A stretch of DNA of 20,007 nucleotides, from positions 1-20,007 of IMG/VR virus record IMGVR_UViG_3300008459_000554, one strand, 5' to 3'. Positions 7,996 to 15,130 of the stretch are shown in pieces (within the stretch, counting starts at the first letter, position 1; each line of letters begins with the position of its first letter). The notes under the pieces were generated by a model. That model was not told the DNA's origin. It saw only the letters and a list, made by a program, of their open reading frames with translations, and made no database searches. A program made the translations under genes and the position numbers. The stretch is from a virus.

Positions 7996-8335
7996 TTTCT
8001 CGTCTACTTAATTTACCTTGTAATCTACCATTTTTTTCCAAAGTAATTTTTACCTGTACCTTTGAATTACCTAATACCTTTACTCCAGGCTCAGGTCTTA
8101 TATCATATTTTTTTAATAGTAACATTAATCTATTATAAGGTACAATAACATTATTAACTCTCCCTAAAGCTACATCCTTAACTAATGAATCTTTGTAATC
8201 TTCTTCTTTCTTAAGAGTAGTAGCAGTTTTAGTCTTACCTGTAATTACTCGATTGGGATTCTTCCTATTAGGTTCAACCCTTAAAATAGGATTACCTTTG
8301 AAGTACTCTAAAAAGAAGCTTTTAAAAGAAGTCAT
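7985..8335 (-). CDS. Small basic hypothetical protein upstream of the neck gene
   Basis: A protein of 116 residues, not recognised. It starts MTSFKSFFLEYFKG. A short F-x-x-F-L-type amphipathic N-terminus of this kind is common in T4-like virion proteins. The remainder is strongly basic: Lys/Arg-rich through residues 20-60, then helix-like (IVPYNRLMLLLKKYDI) and then strand-like (VQVKITLEKNGRLQGKLS). It could bind nucleic acid or another virion protein; neither can be shown. It follows a terminator and has its own late octamer 6 nt before the ATG, and it overlaps the gp14-like start by 11 bases, so the two genes are probably one unit. The context suggests head completion or neck assembly. Confidence 0.6.
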   Translation of the reverse strand: MTSFKSFFLEYFKGNPILRVEPNRKNPNRVITGKTKTATTLKKEEDYKDSLVKDVALGRVNNVIVPYNRLMLLLKKYDIRPEPGVKVLGNSKVQVKITLEKNGRLQGKLSRRENGV

Positions 8336-8387
8336 TATTATTATTTATGAAAAAAGCCTGATAGATTGCTCTATCAGGCTTATTCAT
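8322..8387 (-). CDS. Possible 21-residue leaderless micro-ORF across the terminator
   Basis: On the minus strand an ATG at 8387 lies exactly 5 nt after a late-type octamer (8400-8393) and opens a 21-codon frame, MNKPDRAIYQAFFINNNNDF and one more F. The frame runs through the terminator hairpin and the next promoter, ending at 8322 inside the following gene. If the hairpin terminates well, most transcripts from this promoter would be under 40 nt and could not encode the full peptide. Read-through would allow it. It may equally be a chance frame beside a second promoter. No similarity is recognised. Confidence 0.2.
   Translation of the reverse strand: MNKPDRAIYQAFFINNNNDFF
8342..8349 (-). promoter_or_regulatory. 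T4-type late promoter octamer CATAAATA (minus strand)
   Basis: On the minus strand CATAAATA is followed by a 6-nt spacer (ataata) and ATG 8335. It sits immediately downstream of the terminator that ends the preceding minus-strand gene. It is the only copy here with a 6-nt rather than 5-nt spacer. Confidence 0.7.
8350..8381 (-). terminator. Rho-independent terminator, minus strand
   Basis: A perfect 11-bp stem: AAGCCTGATAG (plus strand, 8354-8364) pairs with CTATCAGGCTT (8371-8381) around a 6-nt loop. Read on the minus strand it is followed by a run of Ts (complement of the A-run 8350-8355). It should end the transcript of the acidic protein gene 8404-9240. The plus-strand exit lacks a T-run, so it is probably one-directional. 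Confidence 0.82.
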
Positions 8388-8392
8388 TTAAC

Positions 8393-8400
8393 TATTTATT
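8393..8400 (-). promoter_or_regulatory. Extra late promoter octamer AATAAATA between two minus-strand genes
   Basis: On the minus strand AATAAATA is followed by gttaa and then ATG at 8387, the same geometry as the gene-start promoters. It lies just beyond the stop of the acidic gene and before the terminator hairpin, so its transcript would meet the hairpin within about 40 nt. Confidence 0.45.
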
Positions 8401-8403
8401 TTA

Positions 8404-9240
8404 TTATTGTTCGAACAAAGACTTACCTGGCTTGAGCGAGCCAACTTTGTTGCTCTTGCCCATATTAGGCTGTTTAGCATTTACTAAAGCGTGTCCGTAG
8501 TCACCGTCGTTGCCAACCTTATCTGTGTACTTAGAAACAGCACCACCTGATTGAGGCTTAAGGTTACCTACCTTGTTATTCTTACCCATATCTGGTTCCT
8601 TAGCATTTACTCCTGCATGGCCGAGTTCTTCTTCATCTTCATCTTCCATATCATACTCATAATCTTCTTCAGTCTCGGTTTCGGTCTCCATTTCATCTTC
8701 ACCTTCACCTTCGTCGCCACCTAGAACAGTCATAAGCACGTCATGAAGCTTTTGTGCAGTTTCGCGATCAAGAGTAAAGGTTACTTCATCTCCACCTTCG
8801 TCTTCACCACTCTCAATGCCAAGAGCATCAAGTTCAGCAGTGTCGCCCATAGGTTCTTCTTGACCAATAACATTTTCGTAAAGTCTATCAAATATAGATT
8901 TTTTGCTCATAAAATTATTTAGGCTTTCTCGTGCAATTTTTCTACTTTCTTGAGGAATTTCTTCTTCATCTTCCTCCTCATTGTCACCTTCAGCGCTATA
9001 AGAAAGATCTTTAATATTGTATAGGTTATCTTCTAATTCTTTTTTTGATAGCTTGTTTCTATCAATCTTAGAAGGTACGAATCCGCCCTTTTCATCAGGA
9101 CCTCCTTTGAGTAAAGGAGCTTCTCCAATCTCACCTTCTTTAACCTTGGACTCCTTTACTATACTACGCTTAATACCATTAAGCATATCACCGTAAATAT
9201 CACCTAAACTATTTAAGTCTTTCTTTTTTGCTGTAGACAT
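8404..9240 (-). CDS. Acidic hypothetical virion/head protein with duplicated C-terminal motif
   Basis: A protein of 278 residues, no family recognised. Residues 1-70 are mixed-charge and helix-rich. Residues 80-100 and 143-206 are very acidic, with long Glu/Asp runs. A short ordered segment (VTFTLDRETAQKLHDVLMTVL, 153-173) lies between them. The C-terminus carries two copies of a 23-residue motif beginning GHA-VNAK (207-229 and 249-271; 18 of 23 identical), separated by 19 residues. The frame is open 12 codons further upstream, but ATG 9240 lies 5 nt after a perfect TATAAATA and avoids overlap with the divergent terminase, so I chose it. Acidic, low-complexity proteins beside head genes in T4-like phages often act as prohead core or DNA-mimic/internal proteins. 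That role is inference. EIGE|A (about residue 40) would fit the T4 prohead protease rule. Confidence 0.62.
   Translation of the reverse strand: MSTAKKKDLNSLGDIYGDMLNGIKRSIVKESKVKEGEIGEAPLLKGGPDEKGGFVPSKIDRNKLSKKELEDNLYNIKDLSYSAEGDNEEEDEEEIPQESRKIARESLNNFMSKKSIFDRLYENVIGQEEPMGDTAELDALGIESGEDEGGDEVTFTLDRETAQKLHDVLMTVLGGDEGEGEDEMETETETEEDYEYDMEDEDEEELGHAGVNAKEPDMGKNNKVGNLKPQSGGAVSKYTDKVGNDGDYGHALVNAKQPNMGKSNKVGSLKPGKSLFEQ
8428..8496 (-). repeat. C-terminal protein motif repeat, copy 2
   Basis: Encodes residues 249-271 of the acidic protein (starts GHALVNAKQPNMGK). It matches copy 1 at 18 of 23 residues; substitutions are mostly conservative (E/Q, D/N, N/S). Confidence 0.85.
8554..8622 (-). repeat. 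C-terminal protein motif repeat, copy 1
   Basis: Encodes residues 207-229 of the acidic protein (starts GHAGVNAKEPDMGK). It follows the longest acidic run and is separated from copy 2 by a 19-residue linker. Confidence 0.85.
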
Positions 9241-9245
9241 ATAAT

Positions 9246-9253
9246 TATTTATA
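9246..9253 (-). promoter_or_regulatory. T4-type late promoter octamer TATAAATA (minus strand)
   Basis: A perfect minus-strand TATAAATA, 5 nt (attat) before ATG 9240, inside the 16-bp gap between divergent genes. Read on the plus strand the same gap contains TATAAT (9240-9245) and TATAATTA (9240-9247), a one-mismatch late octamer that might serve the terminase. The plus-strand reading is speculative. Confidence 0.75.
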
Positions 9254-9256
9254 CAA

Positions 9257-10966
9257 ATGCCTGCAAACTCTAGCAAAAACGAGTATTATCTTGGTAATCC
9301 TAATCTTCCCAATAAACACTGGAAGGGGGAGTATACCAAAGACATGGTACACCATCTTAAGAAGTCAAAGCAAAATCTTCTCCATTTTGCAGAAAACTTT
9401 TTCTATATTATTGATCCTGATGCAGGTAAAGTATGCATTGAGCTGTTCCCATATCAAAAGAGATGTCTAAGAACTATTAGAGATAACAGAAAGGCTATTC
9501 TACTAGCATCTCGACAGGTAGGTAAAACTACTGTTCTCACAATCTATGCTTTATGGATCGCCTGTTTTAATGATTACCAAAACATTGTTATTGTAGCTAA
9601 CAAAGAAGCTACAGCTATTGAAATTTTTAGACGTGTGAGATTAGCATACGAAGAGCTACCTAACTGGATTAAGCCTGGTGTAAAAGAGTACGGTAAAACA
9701 TCTTGCGAATTTGAAAATGGATCTCGTATTAGTATTAGTACAACAACTGGATCTGCAGCTCGTGGTGCCTCTATTAACTGCATTATCATTGACGAGATGG
9801 CATTCATTGAACCTGAGTCAATCTTAGAAGATTTCTGGAGATCGGTTTTTCCTACTATCTCGAGATCCAAGAAATCTAAAGTTTTAATAGCTTCCACTCC
9901 AAATGGTACAGGCAATCTATTCCACAAGCTTGTCGATGGAGCTGAAAAGGGAGACAATGGGTTCGTGTATGAGCGTGTGATCTGGTCGGAGGTTCCAGGT
10001 AGAGATGAGAAGTGGAAGCATGAACAGCTTAGAGCTCTAGGTAGTATGGAATCATTCTTGCAGGAGTATGAATGTCAATTTCTATCACTCGGCGATTCTT
10101 CTATTGATGAAGAACTGTTTTACGATTTGTCTCAAAAATGTACAGAACCTAAAATTGTATTAGACGAAGGGCATTACAAAATTTGGGAAGAGCCAGATGC
10201 ATCTAGAACTTATGTTGCTGGGGTTGACATCTCCGAGGGTGTAGGTATTGATGCTTCTGTTATTCAGATATTTGATATAACCGATCTTAAAGAAATTAAA
10301 CAAGTAGCTGTATACCATAACAATCAAATACCTCCGCTAGAGTTTACTAATAAACTACACTCCATTTTACGTAATTGGGGATCACCGTTAGCTCTTATTG
10401 AGCGTAATAATTGCGGAGCGCAAGTGGTTGATAGACTTGCTTTTGATATAGGTTACGAGAAAGTAGTGTCGTATGGCGCTAAAGTTGCTAATAGAGTAAG
10501 ACCGCAAATGGGTATGATTGCTCATACTAACACCAAATACAAAGGTGTTATGAATATGAGATACTTTATCAATGAAATGAGAGTAGTTGAATTTAGAGAC
10601 ATTCAAACTCTTAAAGAGCTTAAAGACTTTGTTCGCTACCCTAACGGTGTTTGGAAAGCCAAGGGAGGTTCACATGATGATAGAGTAATGTCGTTAATCT
10701 ATGCTTTGTATATCTTAGAAAAGGAGCTTACAGAAAGATATTTTGAAATTCTTGAGGTAGACGAACAAGGTAAGCCCTCTGCTATAGCTCCAATGGATTT
10801 TGGGATCGCGATGTTTGAGAATCCCACTTCAATCTATCTAGATAATGAAGTAGTAGGATTAAATACAAATAGCATTAACCCTATTGTTTTTGGTGGTAAT
10901 GGAACAGAACAGATATCAGAAATGGACGGTTTAATAGCAGAAGGATGGTCAATATATGGCACTTAA
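9257..10966 (+). CDS. Terminase large subunit (T4 gp17-like packaging motor)
   Basis: A protein of 569 residues; T4 gp17 is 610. N-terminal ATPase: Walker A SRQVGKTT at 85-92, Walker B CIIIDE at 175-180 with the catalytic Glu at 180, and coupling motif IASTPNG at 211-217. C-terminal RNase H-fold nuclease: GVDIS with Asp324, IERNN with Glu382, and SHDD with Asp474/475, the expected acidic triad. It docks on the portal, cuts concatemeric DNA and pumps it into the head using ATP. The gene diverges from the acidic protein gene across 16 bp and has no good late octamer or Shine-Dalgarno site of its own. Its 3' end overlaps the next gene by 11 bases. No small terminase subunit, portal or capsid gene is visible in the window. 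Confidence 0.95.
   Translation: MPANSSKNEYYLGNPNLPNKHWKGEYTKDMVHHLKKSKQNLLHFAENFFYIIDPDAGKVCIELFPYQKRCLRTIRDNRKAILLASRQVGKTTVLTIYALWIACFNDYQNIVIVANKEATAIEIFRRVRLAYEELPNWIKPGVKEYGKTSCEFENGSRISISTTTGSAARGASINCIIIDEMAFIEPESILEDFWRSVFPTISRSKKSKVLIASTPNGTGNLFHKLVDGAEKGDNGFVYERVIWSEVPGRDEKWKHEQLRALGSMESFLQEYECQFLSLGDSSIDEELFYDLSQKCTEPKIVLDEGHYKIWEEPDASRTYVAGVDISEGVGIDASVIQIFDITDLKEIKQVAVYHNNQIPPLEFTNKLHSILRNWGSPLALIERNNCGAQVVDRLAFDIGYEKVVSYGAKVANRVRPQMGMIAHTNTKYKGVMNMRYFINEMRVVEFRDIQTLKELKDFVRYPNGVWKAKGGSHDDRVMSLIYALYILEKELTERYFEILEVDEQGKPSAIAPMDFGIAMFENPTSIYLDNEVVGLNTNSINPIVFGGNGTEQISEMDGLIAEGWSIYGT
10941..10945 (+). promoter_or_regulatory. Shine-Dalgarno-like AAGGA inside the terminase 3' end
   Basis: AAGGA lies 10 nt before ATG 10956 (preceded by CAG). 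It is the clearest canonical ribosome-binding site in the window, and it belongs to a gene that overlaps its neighbour and has no late octamer. Confidence 0.5.
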
Positions 10967-11534
10967 TACACTACAGCAATCTATACTTAACAAGTCAAGA
11001 GTTGATAAATTTAAATTGGTTTTTCAACTCCCTAATGCTTTAAAAGAAATTGATAAAAAACTTGAGAGGGGTAATTTTGTAGTTAATCAAGATTCAGTTC
11101 AGTTCTCTGTCTACGGTTCTGTAGTGCCTAGAATTACAGTACCTGCAATTGAAATTAGATACGGAGGAAGTACATTATATAATACCTCACATTCCAAAAA
11201 TTCTTACCCACCTGTAACTGTAAATTTTAAAATTGATAACCAGTATAACAACTACTGGACAGTTTATCAGTGGTTAAATTTATTACATGATCAAACTACT
11301 GGTTTGTTTGATGCTAATGATCTAATTGAAGATGATGTATTTAAAGATTATCAAACTGATATTACCATTTATGGTCTTAATGAGTTTGATAAAGAAACTA
11401 TTGCCTTCAAATACACTAAAGCATTTCCAACAGATTTAACAGAAATTAATTTTAATTATAGAGATGGTGGAGAGATTGAATCTGGCTTTACTTTTGTATA
11501 TTCACAACTTCATATTTCAGTTTTAAATCCATAA
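10956..11534 (+). CDS. Tail-tube-fold protein (gp19/gp54-like), tail or baseplate
   Basis: A protein of 192 residues. The pattern is that of the T4 tail-tube family: DKFKLVFQLP at 17-26, a PRITVPAIEIRYGGSTLYNTS segment (the tube loop region), a strand/helix section with DNQYNNYWTVYQWLN, and a closing AFPTDLTEINFNYRDGGEIE followed by an aromatic strand, as in gp19 where a hydrophobic 'P-x-x-I/L' segment leads into the last two strands. T4 uses this fold in gp19 (tube), gp48 and gp54 (tube initiators). Its place between terminase and sheath differs from the main tube gene, so an initiator or terminator role at one end of the tube is plausible. It overlaps the terminase by 11 bases and is translated from an AAGGA site. 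The next gene has its own late promoter. Confidence 0.6.
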   Translation: MALNTLQQSILNKSRVDKFKLVFQLPNALKEIDKKLERGNFVVNQDSVQFSVYGSVVPRITVPAIEIRYGGSTLYNTSHSKNSYPPVTVNFKIDNQYNNYWTVYQWLNLLHDQTTGLFDANDLIEDDVFKDYQTDITIYGLNEFDKETIAFKYTKAFPTDLTEINFNYRDGGEIESGFTFVYSQLHISVLNP

Positions 11535-11548
11535 TTTTTCCGGAAAGC

Positions 11549-11556
11549 CATAAATA
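11549..11556 (+). promoter_or_regulatory. T4-type late promoter octamer CATAAATA (sheath)
   Basis: CATAAATA followed by attac and then ATG 11562. There is no Shine-Dalgarno site near the sheath start, although the sheath must be one of the most abundantly made late proteins. Confidence 0.75.
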
Positions 11557-11561
11557 ATTAC

Positions 11562-13856
11562 ATGGCTAAACGTACAATACAATCTCCAGGTGTTGAAATT
11601 AGAGAGAGGGATTTATCTTTAAGAGTACCAACACCTGCTGGCACAAATGTTTATATTACCGGGTTTTCTGATCAAGGTCCAACTGATGAAGTTGTCGACA
11701 TTACTTCTATTACAGAATTCGAAAACATCTACGGTACTCCAAGAACACCAGCAGAGAGATACTTCTACCACACAGTAAAATCAACCTTAAATTCTACAGC
11801 AAGACTAAAAGTAAATAGACTTCCTTATGGTGGTGGTTCAGGTCAAGGTTTCGGCGCTTTTTATTCAGTTTTAGCATACCCTGTATCAACAGTAGGTAGT
11901 TCACAGTTTGAAGCTAACTCTGGTACTTATCTTATAGGTAAGCCAAAACAATTTAATGTTACAGAACAACAATATCTAGACATTGTAAATGGAACTGCAT
12001 TTAACTGGTCAAATAATGTAGTAACAACATTCAACAGCATAGCTGCTCTTTCATCTGCAGGTATTATTGTTATTAACAAAGCTCAATCAGTTATTGATGG
12101 TAAGTTTCAAGGCTACTATATTGGTATCTCAGATAATACCAATATCAACCCATCAAGTGCTTTTGATGCTATCTTAAGCGTACAAACCGTTACACAATCC
12201 GCTAATTCAGGTGGTTTACTGAATTATGTAACGGTACCTACAACAAGACTTGACTTCTCATTAACTGCTACTCCAGCATTTGGTAGTAATCCAGCTACTA
12301 ACTCCATATCACAAATTATGGAAGAGAAGATCACTAACTATGATACTTCTACTAGAGACTTTGATGATACACTTAACTTAGGTATCTTTAAGCTTAGACA
12401 ATCGGTCTTCTCGAACGATGTTAACAATCTTGACTATCTTTTAGAGGAAGGTTACAATGGATCGATTGGTTATTATAGACAAATTAATAGTGAAGACGGT
12501 GGTCAGCCAGTTAACTTCTTCTTAGAAAATGTTGAAAATAACTCACGCAATACAGTAATTCTTGTTAACCCGTATATCTCTGACCTATTCAGTGGTATTA
12601 AGTTAAATCCAGATGGTACACCAGCTAAAAAGATAAGAGTTGTTTCTAAACAATTAGAGAACTACTTAACTGATGGTGGTTCAACAGATATAGCTGGTGT
12701 TACATTAGCTCAGTTCAATGCTGCTAAAACAACTCTTGGATATGGTGATTCGCTATTCCCTCTAGGTGCTTATGGTGAAACCAAGTTAGATCAAAAGAAT
12801 GTAGGTAATCTTCCACAGAAAATTACTAGAGCTTTAGAAGGTATCAAAAATGACGAAATTTTCGATATCGATATTATTGCAGAGGGTGGTCTAGGAACTA
12901 TCTGGACTACAGTATGTGCAACGGGGCAACCATACTTTGATGATACTAAGACAGCTACAGCTATTGAAGCTCTTAGAACTTCTAATGAGTTAGCAAATAC
13001 CGATGCTAGAACATACTACACTACAATTGCTAATCAGTTCGTAACATTCTGCGGTCCTATTAAGGATGGTGGTAGAGGTGACTGCTTATTCATTGCTGAC
13101 CCAATCAGACAAATCCTTGTCACTGGTAAGCAATCAAAAGTAATAAACGACCCGTCTAAGAACTTCTCGATTGACATCTACTGGGCTCTTAGACACCAGT
13201 TTGAGAATATTAACTCATCTTACGCTACAACATATGCTAACTATATGCAAGTCTATGATGATTATAGCGGTATGTATGTTTATGTTCCACCTTCTGGTTT
13301 TGCAGCAGCTAAAATGGCTTCAACAGATTCAGATGTTGGTCCATGGACTGCTCCAGCAGGCTTCAATAGAGGCATTATTACAGATGCGGTAGATCTTGCT
13401 ATATCTCCTAACCAAAGACAAAGAGATGAACTATACAAGGTAAATCTTAACCCAATCACAAGATTCCCTGATCAAGGTCAGATTATCTTCGGTCAAAAGA
13501 CTCTACTTAAGAAGCCAAGTGCCTTTGATAGAATTAATGTTCGTAGAAACTTCTTATATCTTGAGAAAGTTACTAAGTCAGTAATGAAGTTCTTCTTATT
13601 CGAGAACAACACACTCTTCACAAGAACAAGAGTACTTAACAGACTTGTACCATTCTTCGAGAGAGTTAAAGTTGCTGACGGTCTATATGACTACCTCATT
13701 GTTTGCGATGAAAGAAATAATACTCCAGAAGTTATCGATAATAACGAGTTGGTTGTTGACATCTATCTCAAACCAGTTAAGTCTGCAGAATTCATTCTTG
13801 TTAACTTCTATGCAACAAGAACTGATACTAACTTCCAAGAGTTAGTGGGAGGCTAA
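11562..13856 (+). CDS. Contractile tail sheath protein (T4 gp18-like)
   Basis: A protein of 764 residues; T4 gp18 is 659. The N-terminus SPGVEIRERDLS (8-19), followed by GTNVYITGFSDQGP, is the standard sheath opening that forms the intersubunit handshake. The C-terminal domain is well conserved: a long aromatic helix (FLYLEKVTKSVMKFF), then CDERNNTPEVIDNNELVVDI (715-734), a KPVKSAEFI strand and an NFYATRTD ending. The middle (about residues 90-350) is the variable, outward-facing insertion domain and accounts for the extra length. Hexamers stack around the tube and contract to drive it through the host envelope. Codons here favour C-ending forms for Asn, Phe, Tyr and Asp more than in neighbouring genes, as expected for a very highly expressed gene. 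It has its own late promoter. Confidence 0.95.
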   Translation: MAKRTIQSPGVEIRERDLSLRVPTPAGTNVYITGFSDQGPTDEVVDITSITEFENIYGTPRTPAERYFYHTVKSTLNSTARLKVNRLPYGGGSGQGFGAFYSVLAYPVSTVGSSQFEANSGTYLIGKPKQFNVTEQQYLDIVNGTAFNWSNNVVTTFNSIAALSSAGIIVINKAQSVIDGKFQGYYIGISDNTNINPSSAFDAILSVQTVTQSANSGGLLNYVTVPTTRLDFSLTATPAFGSNPATNSISQIMEEKITNYDTSTRDFDDTLNLGIFKLRQSVFSNDVNNLDYLLEEGYNGSIGYYRQINSEDGGQPVNFFLENVENNSRNTVILVNPYISDLFSGIKLNPDGTPAKKIRVVSKQLENYLTDGGSTDIAGVTLAQFNAAKTTLGYGDSLFPLGAYGETKLDQKNVGNLPQKITRALEGIKNDEIFDIDIIAEGGLGTIWTTVCATGQPYFDDTKTATAIEALRTSNELANTDARTYYTTIANQFVTFCGPIKDGGRGDCLFIADPIRQILVTGKQSKVINDPSKNFSIDIYWALRHQFENINSSYATTYANYMQVYDDYSGMYVYVPPSGFAAAKMASTDSDVGPWTAPAGFNRGIITDAVDLAISPNQRQRDELYKVNLNPITRFPDQGQIIFGQKTLLKKPSAFDRINVRRNFLYLEKVTKSVMKFFLFENNTLFTRTRVLNRLVPFFERVKVADGLYDYLIVCDERNNTPEVIDNNELVVDIYLKPVKSAEFILVNFYATRTDTNFQELVGG

Positions 13857-13864
13857 TACATCTA

Positions 13865-13872
13865 ACTAAATA
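13865..13872 (+). promoter_or_regulatory. Late promoter octamer variant ACTAAATA (tail tube)
   Basis: ACTAAATA followed by ataat and then ATG 13878, within the 21-bp gap after the sheath stop. It differs from consensus at the first two positions but keeps TAAATA and the 5-nt spacing. Confidence 0.65.
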
Positions 13873-13877
13873 ATAAT

Positions 13878-14423
13878 ATGCCAGTTAATCAAAACATTCA
13901 ACAGTTCTATAGGCAAGCCGCTGCTAGAGACTTCTCTAGAGATTTCTTATTCAGAGTTACAGAACTCGTACTTCAAGGGGTTAATCCCCTTGGAGACGGG
14001 GACCTTGTATACGCTCGTACAGCTGCTCTTCCAGGAAGAAGCATTACTAACGTAGCAGTGCCTTACATGGGGCTTAATATCAATGTTCCAGGTACTGCTA
14101 CCTATCCTGGTTCAGATTCTTATTCTATAGCATTTTATCTTGATGCTGCTAGTAACTTAAGAAATTATTTTGAAACTGCTTCAAGAACACTATTTGATGA
14201 TCAGACTTCTACTGGTGGATACGGTACTCCAGGTAGAGAAAGCTATATCTTATTAGAACAACTTGATAAGCAGCTTAACCCTATAGCAGGTGGTAAGTAT
14301 AAGTTAAATGGTGCTTCTATTAGAGGTATTGAAAATATTGGCTACAATATGGCTGAAGGTACTGGTAATATCGTTCCATTTAACGTAACATTTGCCTACC
14401 ACTACTATACTGTTGAGGGTTAA
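13878..14423 (+). CDS. Tail tube protein (T4 gp19-like)
   Basis: A protein of 181 residues; T4 gp19 is 163. It follows the sheath directly, as in T4. Visible family features: FLFRVTEL strand at 24-31, AALPGRSITNVAVPYMGLNI (48-67, the loop and strand that line the tube), a DSYSIAFYLD strand, a helix (ASNLRNYFETASRTLF), and the closing YKLNGASIRGIENIGYN with the final VPFNVTFAYHYYT strand. Hexameric rings stack to form the inner tube through which DNA and the tape measure pass. Codon choice resembles the sheath gene, consistent with high expression. It has its own late promoter, with the octamer 5 nt from the ATG. A GC-rich hairpin lies about 95 nt into the coding region. Confidence 0.88.
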   Translation: MPVNQNIQQFYRQAAARDFSRDFLFRVTELVLQGVNPLGDGDLVYARTAALPGRSITNVAVPYMGLNINVPGTATYPGSDSYSIAFYLDAASNLRNYFETASRTLFDDQTSTGGYGTPGRESYILLEQLDKQLNPIAGGKYKLNGASIRGIENIGYNMAEGTGNIVPFNVTFAYHYYTVEG

Positions 14424-14429
14424 TAAATA
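14422..14429 (+). promoter_or_regulatory. Late promoter octamer AATAAATA overlapping the tube stop codon
   Basis: AATAAATA shares its first two bases with the TAA at 14421-14423 and is followed by attac and then GTG 14435. The fixed spacing supports GTG as the true start of the next gene. Confidence 0.72.
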
Positions 14430-14434
14430 ATTAC

Positions 14435-15130
14435 GTGTCCACAGGTCCGTTAAGTGAAAGAATTAACCTCTTAACAGAGGAATGGTCTTCTGACTTACCC
14501 TTAAAGTTTTTATGGGCTGTTGATATCTACGGTGTTACACCCGAAAATATTAATGCCATTAATGATAAGTATGAAGTAAGAAGACCCGGGAGAGAGTGGG
14601 TTACGCCTAATTCTGCTACACTTGATTACTATACATCTAATAAAATAGGATTTTTATTAGCACAGAATGTAAACTTTCCTCAGGATTCATTTAATGTAAG
14701 TAATTCTGGTCCTAACAACGGTGGTTTTTTACCAGGTTATATAGGTGGTGTTAGATCAGGTTACGGTGGGGAGAATAACTTAGGAATTACATTCTTAGAA
14801 ACTAATATAGACTTTATTGATTATTTTGTTAGACCTTGGATAATCGCAGCCTCTCATAAAGGACTAATAGATGATGGTGATGACGAGACTAATATAAAAT
14901 GTAAAATAGATGCTTATTATTTTTCTAGAGATGCTTTAAGTTCAACGGTGTCTCCTAGGTTAGCAGATAGAAAGCTTAAACTTCGCAAGCATTTTACTTT
15001 TGAAAATTGTGTACCTTTTCAAGTTGAAGGCGACTCCTTGAAATATGATGGAATGGACTATAATGATTTACTGAAAAGAGTTTCATTTGCGTTCACCCAC
15101 TACTATACCAATGCAATTATCAACCAATGA
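14435..15130 (+). CDS. Second tail-tube-fold protein (gp54/tube-terminator-like)
   Basis: A protein of 231 residues starting at GTG 14435, a start fixed by the 5-nt promoter spacing. The layout matches the tube family: LPLKFLWAVDIYG near the N-terminus, a Gly-rich loop (SGPNNGGFLPGYIGGVRSGYG), an LGITFLETNIDFIDYFVRPW strand-helix segment, and a closing RKHFTFENCVPFQ...VSFAFTHYYTN, close in pattern to the end of the main tube protein. It is longer than gp19 by about 50 residues, mainly in the loop and mid-region. Likely roles are tube initiator on the baseplate (gp54-like) or tube terminator; the sequence alone cannot separate these. It overlaps the next gene by 20 bases, so the two are probably translated together. 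Confidence 0.62.
   Translation: MSTGPLSERINLLTEEWSSDLPLKFLWAVDIYGVTPENINAINDKYEVRRPGREWVTPNSATLDYYTSNKIGFLLAQNVNFPQDSFNVSNSGPNNGGFLPGYIGGVRSGYGGENNLGITFLETNIDFIDYFVRPWIIAASHKGLIDDGDDETNIKCKIDAYYFSRDALSSTVSPRLADRKLKLRKHFTFENCVPFQVEGDSLKYDGMDYNDLLKRVSFAFTHYYTNAIINQ

Noticed and set aside
9241-9276. Upstream ATG (9276) extending the acidic protein by 12 residues
   Set aside because: It would overlap the terminase start and place the perfect TATAAATA inside the coding region. ATG 9240 fits the promoter spacing.
9574-9957. Open frame on the minus strand inside the terminase gene
   Set aside because: It lies fully antisense to a well-supported gene, has no promoter motif and no recognisable protein features. 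The same applies to other antisense or out-of-frame openings inside the sheath, tape-measure and gp26-like genes.
11537-11546. TTTCCGGAAA palindrome before the sheath gene as a terminator or operator
   Set aside because: It is only 10 bp, cannot form a stable hairpin with a loop, and has no T-run after it.
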